From positions 1-8,838 of the forward strand of contig CAZRJL010000039.1 of the NCBI GenBank assembly GCA_964600645.1: a stretch of 8,838 nt of DNA. Reading direction: 5' to 3'. Under the pieces are notes generated by a model. That model saw only the letters and a list, made by a program, of their open reading frames with translations. It did not search any database and was not told where the DNA came from. How positions within the stretch are numbered: the stretch's first letter is position 1; every line of letters begins with the position of its first letter. The stretch comes from UBA12151 sp964600645. GTDB lineage: Bacteria > Patescibacteriota > Minisyncoccia > Moranbacterales > UBA9337. Below, piece by piece: positions 5,250 through 8,838 of this stretch. A program made the translations under genes and the position numbers.

Positions 5250-6764
5250 ATGATTAGGAAAATTCCATCTCAAATTGTCGAGGTGCTTGAAAAAATTCAA
5301 AAAGCGGGATTTGAAGCGTACATCGTTGGTGGATGTGTGCGTGATTTGTTGTGTAATAAAGTTCCAAAAGACTGGGATTTGACAACAAATGCTAGGCCAA
5401 ATGAGATTCTGGATATTTTTGGAAAAGAAAACGCTTTTTATGAAAATGATTTTGGAACGGTGGGGGTGAAGATTGAGAATCAGGAATCAGGAATTAAGAA
5501 TCAAGAAGAGAAAAAAGAGATTGTTGAGGTGACAACTTATCGCATTGAAAGTAAATATTCGGACAGGCGTCGTCCGGATGAAGTGAAATTCGCCAAGACA
5601 TTGGAAGAAGATTTGAGCCGAAGGGATTTTACGATCAATGCAATGGCGCTACGGATTGAAACTGATGCGAACCTACAAATAGAATGCGAATCTGCGAATG
5701 ATGTAATGTATGCGATTGTTGATTTGTTTGGCGGACAAGAGGATTTGAAAAATAAAATTATCCGAACAGTAGGTGATGCTGAGGAAAGATTTGATGAGGA
5801 CGCGCTGCGAATGATGCGGGCAGTCAGGTTTTTTGCCGAGCTTGGCTTTGAAATTGACAATAAAACGCTAGAGGCGATTAAGAAAAATGTTACGCACATT
5901 GAGCATATATCAACTGAACGGATAAAAGATGAGTTTTCCAAGATAATTTTGTCGGATAATCCTTCTGAAGGTGTGGATATACTTCATCAAACGGGACTTT
6001 TGGAATTTATTCTCCCGGAATTGGAAAACGGGGTTGATGTTGGGCAGAATCGTCATCATATTCACACAATATACAAACATAATTTGCTGGCGCTCAAGTT
6101 TTGTCCGTCCAAAAAGTTGGAAGTGAGATTAGCGGCGCTTCTGCACGACATCGCCAAGCCACAAACCAAAAGAGGCGAGGGATATTATTCAACTTTCTAC
6201 AATCATGATCATGTTGGCGCGCGCGTGGCGAAAAAAATTCTGCAAAGATTGAAATTTTCCAATGAAATTATCGACAAGGTTTTTCTTTTGGTGGACAACC
6301 ATATGTTTTATTACAATCCCGAGGAAGTGGGCGAGGCTTCCGTGCGACGATTAATTCGGAAGGTTGGCTTGGAAAATATGAAAGATTTGATGGATGTGCG
6401 TATTGCCGATCGTTTGGGCAGCGGAACGCCCAAAGCTAAGCCATACAAATTGCGACATTTGGAATATCTGATTGAAAAAGTTTCCCAAGACGCGGTGTCG
6501 GTCAAAATGCTCAAAATTGGCGGCAATGATTTGATGCAAGAGTTGAAAATCAAACCCGGCCCAAAAATTGGCGCAATTCTGGACGTTCTTTTGGCGGAAG
6601 TGATTGAAGACGCGACAAAGAATAGTAAGGAATACTTACTACAAAGATCAATTGAACTTGACAAAAAAGACCTCAAAAAACTCCGCGAGATGGCGAAAGA
6701 GAAGATTGAAGAAAAGAAAGAGGAGGATGATGAGGAGATCAAAAAGAAGCATTGGGTGAAGTAG
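5250..6764 (+). CDS. cca: CCA-adding tRNA nucleotidyltransferase with HD domain
   Basis: This enzyme adds or repairs the 3' CCA of tRNAs using CTP and ATP, an essential step here because the neighbouring tRNAs do not encode CCA. It is a class II nucleotidyltransferase of 504 residues. The head domain has the GGCVRDLL signature (27-34), the metal-binding DWD (41-43), RRDFTINAM (124-132) and the RFDEDALRMMRAVRF segment (180-194) with an ERxxED-like core. An HD domain follows (HDIAKP 299-304; HDH 319-321), which in relatives has phosphohydrolase activity towards the tRNA 3' end. The C-terminus is a charged Lys/Glu tail. I chose the ATG at 5250: the earlier in-frame ATG at 5151 starts 5 bp after tRNA-Arg and reads through the tRNA-end repeat, giving a non-family sequence. 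There is no Shine-Dalgarno. A heptamer-repeat insertion lies at residues 76-85. The gene is probably cotranscribed with, or just downstream of, the tRNAs. Confidence 0.96.
   Translation: MIRKIPSQIVEVLEKIQKAGFEAYIVGGCVRDLLCNKVPKDWDLTTNARPNEILDIFGKENAFYENDFGTVGVKIENQESGIKNQEEKKEIVEVTTYRIESKYSDRRRPDEVKFAKTLEEDLSRRDFTINAMALRIETDANLQIECESANDVMYAIVDLFGGQEDLKNKIIRTVGDAEERFDEDALRMMRAVRFFAELGFEIDNKTLEAIKKNVTHIEHISTERIKDEFSKIILSDNPSEGVDILHQTGLLEFILPELENGVDVGQNRHHIHTIYKHNLLALKFCPSKKLEVRLAALLHDIAKPQTKRGEGYYSTFYNHDHVGARVAKKILQRLKFSNEIIDKVFLLVDNHMFYYNPEEVGEASVRRLIRKVGLENMKDLMDVRIADRLGSGTPKAKPYKLRHLEYLIEKVSQDAVSVKMLKIGGNDLMQELKIKPGPKIGAILDVLLAEVIEDATKNSKEYLLQRSIELDKKDLKKLREMAKEKIEEKKEEDDEEIKKKHWVK
5477..5504 (+). 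repeat. Heptamer repeat insertion inside the cca gene
   Basis: Four 7-bp units in tandem: GAATCAG, GAATCAG, GAATTAA, GAATCAA. They encode ENQESGIKNQ (residues 76-85) in the loop between the GTVGVK and VEVTTYR strands of the catalytic head. Same period, loop placement and frame-keeping as the two insertions in the helicase gene. Confidence 0.8.
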
Positions 6765-6773
6765 ATACAAAAC

Positions 6774-6806
6774 AAAAAGCCTGCAAATTAATTCACAGGC
6801 TTTTTT
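6774..6806. terminator. Bidirectional terminator between cca and the DUF4325 gene
   Basis: A 10-bp perfect stem AAAAAGCCTG / CAGGCTTTTT with a 12-base loop and T runs on both strands. It lies 9 bp after the cca stop and 15 bp from the convergent DUF4325 stop, so it serves both transcripts. Confidence 0.88.
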
Positions 6807-6821
6807 GTGAAGAAATGAATT

Positions 6822-7103
6822 TTATATTTTCAAGTTAGAATATTCACGCAGGGTTTTGAGAGTAGCTTGAACATTTATACTATCAGAATTAAGCAATGTT
6901 ACATTTGTAAATCTCTCGGCGATTTTTGTTACGACTTCATCAGCCCAAGACGGTGTTAGTGCTTTTACGCCTTCAAAATCTATTTCGATTGGCTCGTCTG
7001 CCGGAATATCTTTTAGTTGGTATGATTCCAATGCTAAAAATGCTTCTCTGCCAGCAGGGCGGGAAACTAGCTTGTCGCCAAATTTTTTTATTTCAATTCT
7101 CAT
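6822..7103 (-). CDS. STAS-like DUF4325 domain protein
   Basis: A 93-residue protein resembling DUF4325, a STAS-like fold family of unknown function. The diagnostic core is IEIDFEGVKALTPSWADEVV (39-58): a buried strand, then the GV and a PS-(W/F)-(A)-D-E helix cap, in the place where true STAS anti-anti-sigma factors have their phosphorylated Ser. A candidate Ser is Ser52. I chose the ATG at 7103 (MRIEIKKFGDKL), which follows the ATPase stop by 8 bp; an in-frame ATG at 7136 would overlap the upstream gene and add a non-conserved stretch. The gene is the second of a two-gene unit with a GHKL ATPase, an arrangement like SpoIIAB/SpoIIAA partner switching. Any such function is inference; no sigma factor is nearby. 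Confidence 0.8.
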   Translation of the reverse strand: MRIEIKKFGDKLVSRPAGREAFLALESYQLKDIPADEPIEIDFEGVKALTPSWADEVVTKIAERFTNVTLLNSDSINVQATLKTLREYSNLKI

Positions 7104-7111
7104 ATAATTTT

Positions 7112-7684
7112 TTAAAAACTTAAAATTACCAAGCAACCATTGACTTTGTTTGCTAGTTTATTTTTTTTCATTGCATGATTAATAACAACCTGAGCATCTC
7201 CCGAGCTAAATTCTAGCAAGAGATTATTTGCAGTGATATTGTTTTTTACGAATTTTAATCCATTACCTCTGTTTTCAAATACGCGACTGGAAATTTTCTT
7301 AGTAAATGCCAATTCTAATGCTTCTTCATCATTTTCTAAATCCGGAGCGGCTTTTCGGAGTGTATTCAAAACACCCAATCCTCTATCGGCAATTATAATC
7401 ATGCCGGTTTTTCCATCATATTTCACAGCAAAAAACACTCCCGGTATATTTGGCCAATTAGCCAGGTTATGATCAAAAGAATTATTGCCTAATTCTCCTA
7501 GTATAGAATAAATGAGGTATGCCAAATCCTCGCTCATTCCATTTTGAATTAGTTCATCCGGAACTCTGTTATTGCGAGCCTCAAAAGCATCACGCGTCTG
7601 GCAGTAATATTCGCTGGCTAGCTGGGCTTTTTCCGGTTCGGTTGTCATCCATTCAAAAGCTAAATTTTTCAGGTTGTTTTCCAT
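7112..7684 (-). CDS. GHKL (HATPase-like) ATP-binding protein, possible partner-switch kinase
   Basis: A 190-residue soluble protein with the ATP-binding Bergerat fold seen in anti-sigma kinases and histidine kinases. The N box is GELGNNSFDH (63-72, with Glu64, Asn68 and a following DH), the G1 box is DRGLG (100-104) and the G2 box is RGNGLKFV (139-146), so the ATP site looks intact. There is no transmembrane segment, dimerisation/phosphoacceptor domain or receiver domain, which fits a stand-alone kinase more than a sensor. The first 55 or so residues are helical and unassigned. The downstream DUF4325 gene begins 8 bp after its stop, so the products probably work together. The start MENNLKNLAF is the only sensible ATG. 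What the pair regulates is unknown. Confidence 0.8.
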   Translation of the reverse strand: MENNLKNLAFEWMTTEPEKAQLASEYYCQTRDAFEARNNRVPDELIQNGMSEDLAYLIYSILGELGNNSFDHNLANWPNIPGVFFAVKYDGKTGMIIIADRGLGVLNTLRKAAPDLENDEEALELAFTKKISSRVFENRGNGLKFVKNNITANNLLLEFSSGDAQVVINHAMKKNKLANKVNGCLVILSF

Positions 7685-7708
7685 AATATACTTTTGTTTA
7701 ATACTTGT

Positions 7709-7737
7709 AGCTTACATAAAAAAGGCGTATTAGTCAA
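7709..7737 (-). promoter_or_regulatory. Candidate promoter of the ATPase-DUF4325 unit
   Basis: On the minus strand TTGACT (7737-7732, 5 of 6 to the -35) is followed after 17 bp by TAAGCT (7714-7709), a weak -10. The predicted start is about 24 bases before the ATG at 7684. It overlaps the divergent alkyltransferase promoter. Confidence 0.3.
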
Positions 7738-7759
7738 AGTAGAGGTATGATGATAAGAT
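7731..7759 (+). promoter_or_regulatory. Candidate promoter of the alkyltransferase gene
   Basis: TAGTCA (7731-7736, 4 of 6), a 17-bp spacer and TAAGAT (7754-7759, 4 of 6) with an upstream TG at 7751-7752 (extended -10). The predicted start is about 24 bases before the ATG at 7790. It shares its -35 region with the divergent minus-strand promoter. Confidence 0.4.
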
Positions 7760-7789
7760 TACGCCATAAATTAGGCGAAATAATTTGTT

Positions 7790-8119
7790 ATGAAAAAATA
7801 CCACAAAACAGGAGGAAAAGTTGGATTGCCGGCATACAGAACATCCACAGCTTTTAAAGGTAAGGTTTTTGATGTGGTGAAAAAGATTCCTGATGGGAAA
7901 ACTTTGACATACAAACAAGTGGCAGAGAAAGTCGGTAATCCGAAAGCTTATCGCGCAGTAGGGAATATTTTGAATAAAAACTTTGATCCGCAAATCCCCT
8001 GCCACCGCGTGATCCGGTCGGATGGAAAATTGGGCGGGTATAATCGGGGGATGAAGATGAAAAAGAGGATTTTAGAAAAAGAAAGAGTATACGTTATTAA
8101 TGAGGATATTATTATATAA
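7790..8119 (+). CDS. O6-alkylguanine-DNA alkyltransferase, DNA-binding/catalytic domain only (MGMT family)
   Basis: A 109-residue MGMT/Ogt-family protein. These remove methyl or larger alkyl groups from O6 of guanine by irreversible transfer to a cysteine. The active-site motif IPCHRVI (69-75) has Cys71 intact, so it is not an alkyltransferase-like (ATL) protein, which carries PWHR instead. The helix-turn-helix region reads LTYKQVAEKVGNPKAYRAVG (39-58), with the base-flipping Arg55 (in YRAVG), followed by the hinge Asn of GNILNKN. The substrate loop GKLGGYNRG follows (79-87). The N-terminal RNase-H-like domain of classical Ogt is absent; single-domain versions are common in small genomes. The N-terminal 20 residues are Lys-rich and specific to this protein. 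It stands alone, divergent from the ATPase unit. Confidence 0.93.
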   Translation: MKKYHKTGGKVGLPAYRTSTAFKGKVFDVVKKIPDGKTLTYKQVAEKVGNPKAYRAVGNILNKNFDPQIPCHRVIRSDGKLGGYNRGMKMKKRILEKERVYVINEDIII

Positions 8120-8146
8120 TTGGTGAATAAATAGGTTTATAAATAT

Positions 8147-8231
8147 GTTGTGGTGGTGAAATTGGTACTTGCCAGTTTTGGAAATCGTTGAGCTTACTCT
8201 TGAGATGAGAGTTCGAGTCTTTCCTGTGGCA
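8147..8231 (+). pseudogene. Degenerate tRNA-Leu-like sequence (class II)
   Basis: The order of elements is that of tRNA-Leu: TG, then a GTGAAATTGGTA D-loop block, a CCAG anticodon arm, a variable arm hairpin (GAG-CTTA-CTC) and a T arm GAGAG-TTCGAGT-CTTTC followed by CTGTGGC and A. But it is damaged. The acceptor GTTGTGG pairs with CTGTGGC only through two G-C pairs and five G-U wobbles, the D stem scarcely pairs, and the 3' side of the anticodon stem (ATCG instead of ACTGG) does not match its partner. The anticodon position reads TGG instead of a leucine anticodon such as TAG. An alternative perfect 6-bp pairing, GTTGTG with CACAAC (8230-8235), exists. Most likely a decayed copy or integration remnant; a highly diverged functional tRNA or sequencing errors are possible. 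Confidence 0.6.
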
Positions 8232-8269
8232 CAACAAAAATATAAAAACCGTCGAAGCGATTTCTATGA

Positions 8270-8307
8270 AAAAATAAGGCTATTATGATTCTAATAGCCT
8301 TATTTTT
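8270..8307. terminator. Strong bidirectional terminator
   Basis: A 15-bp perfect stem, AAAAATAAGGCTATT / AATAGCCTTATTTTT, with an 8-base loop. T runs exist on both strands, so it can end the alkyltransferase or tRNA-like transcript and any leftward transcript from the right end. Confidence 0.9.
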
Positions 8308-8339
8308 GTACGATGTTAACCGGAAAAGCTTATGTATAC

Positions 8340-8540
8340 TCAAGGTCCGGCATTCCTTCTTTTTTGATCACTCGGACTCGGAAGTTCCTTATTGCAATCC
8401 CTTTCAAGATCGTCGGAATATACTGATTTATATACTGGTTTTTTTATGTTACTCCCACAATCATCGTTCTCGCAATAAAGACCTAAGTTTATTTTAAAAT
8501 ATAAAATGCAGACCAGGCGTGATTGGGCGGAGACGGTTGA
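8340..8540 (-). other. Open frame fragment, possible gene remnant
   Basis: This minus-strand frame is open for 66 codons between stops but has no ATG or GTG start. The distal part reads like protein, with LYCENDDCG and ERDCNKELPSPSDQKRRNAG, including a CxxxxC pair and another Cys. It overlaps the end of the minus-strand coding frame at 8494-8838 in a different phase, so it may be the C-terminal part of that gene displaced by frameshift. I recognise no family. Confidence 0.3.
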
Positions 8541-8838
8541 TTAAAAAAAATGTATCCGGTCCTGGTGAAATGCATCCTACCATCGGAATGGATTTATCAG
8601 AGAAATGCGAACCATAACAAACATGTAAAGGAGGTATTTGTTTCGGGTTAGGGTCAAGAAGACATTCATCATGCTTCCATAAATAGAAGAGGTCAAGAAT
8701 CATTCTTTCTTCAATGGTTACATTCTCGTTTTTATAGCCATTGGTAATTGCTCCTTTTACCCATATTGCATAATGATCTTCATCAGTTCTCCATTGTGAA
8801 GTATGCGATCTTTCACAACAATCACTGCTCCACTTGCA
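8494..8838 (-). CDS. Unrecognised protein, C-terminal part (runs off the right edge)
   Basis: The frame is open from the right edge to a TAA at 8494, 114 residues, so the start lies outside the window; the internal ATG at 8703 is not a credible start. I do not recognise the family. It has no signal peptide or membrane segment in view and shows a Cys cluster near the edge (CKWSSDCC), an acidic/aromatic stretch (DEDHYAIWVKG), and a conserved-looking Gly/Pro segment VGCISPGPDT. An 8-A run at 8543-8550 (8 T in the coding strand) falls just after it, and the last 17 residues depend on its exact length: one more base would give a different short ending. A frameshift there is possible. The gene is isolated from the others by the terminator at 8270-8307. 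Confidence 0.5.
   Translation of the reverse strand, partial: CKWSSDCCERSHTSQWRTDEDHYAIWVKGAITNGYKNENVTIEERMILDLFYLWKHDECLLDPNPKQIPPLHVCYGSHFSDKSIPMVGCISPGPDTFFLINRLRPITPGLHFIF

Noticed and set aside
8285..8497. 70-codon plus-strand open frame beginning inside the terminator loop
   Set aside because: It starts in the terminator hairpin, has no ribosome-binding site, and lies antisense to better protein-like frames on the minus strand.

Overview
The window is AT-rich, compactly arranged bacterial DNA using the standard code: UGA, UAA and UAG all end genes, and no long gene carries an internal UGA. No gene start I examined has a clear Shine-Dalgarno sequence, both intact tRNAs lack an encoded CCA, and heptameric tandem repeats sit in frame inside conserved enzymes. 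Together these suggest a Candidate Phyla Radiation (Patescibacteria/Parcubacteria-type) genome, probably from a metagenome because a 10-N scaffold gap is present. That assignment is inference, not proof.

Layout. Bases 1-3122 run rightward: the 3' part of a XerC/XerD-type tyrosine recombinase, a terminator, then a full PcrA/UvrD-type helicase with a promoter placed so close to the ATG that its mRNA may be leaderless, then a two-way terminator. A GNAT acetyltransferase (3155-3592) points left.

Bases 3593-4895 hold about 1.3 kb without a credible gene. This very AT-rich stretch carries six copies of the palindrome TGTTCCACGTGGAACA (one with a single change), which is a ParB-binding parS site, plus one perfect and one relaxed DnaA box. 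One parS copy is the centre of a 38-bp perfect palindrome. This looks like a chromosomal partition centre close to the replication origin. The N gap lies at its right edge, between two strong sigma70-type promoters.

Bases 4896-6806 are a tRNA maturation block: tRNA-Ala(GGC), tRNA-Arg(CCT) and a class II CCA-adding enzyme with an HD domain, the enzyme that would add the missing CCA ends. The 3' end of tRNA-Arg is duplicated 61 bp downstream, as at a tRNA integration site.

Bases 6822-7684 (minus strand) encode a tight two-gene pair, a GHKL-type ATPase followed by a DUF4325 STAS-like protein. Its shape recalls anti-sigma/anti-anti-sigma partner switches, but its role is unknown. A single-domain O6-alkylguanine-DNA alkyltransferase (7790-8119) is transcribed divergently from it.

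The right end (8147-8838) holds a decayed tRNA-Leu-like sequence, a strong terminator, a fragmentary open frame and the C-terminal part of an unrecognised Cys-containing protein entering from the right edge on the minus strand.
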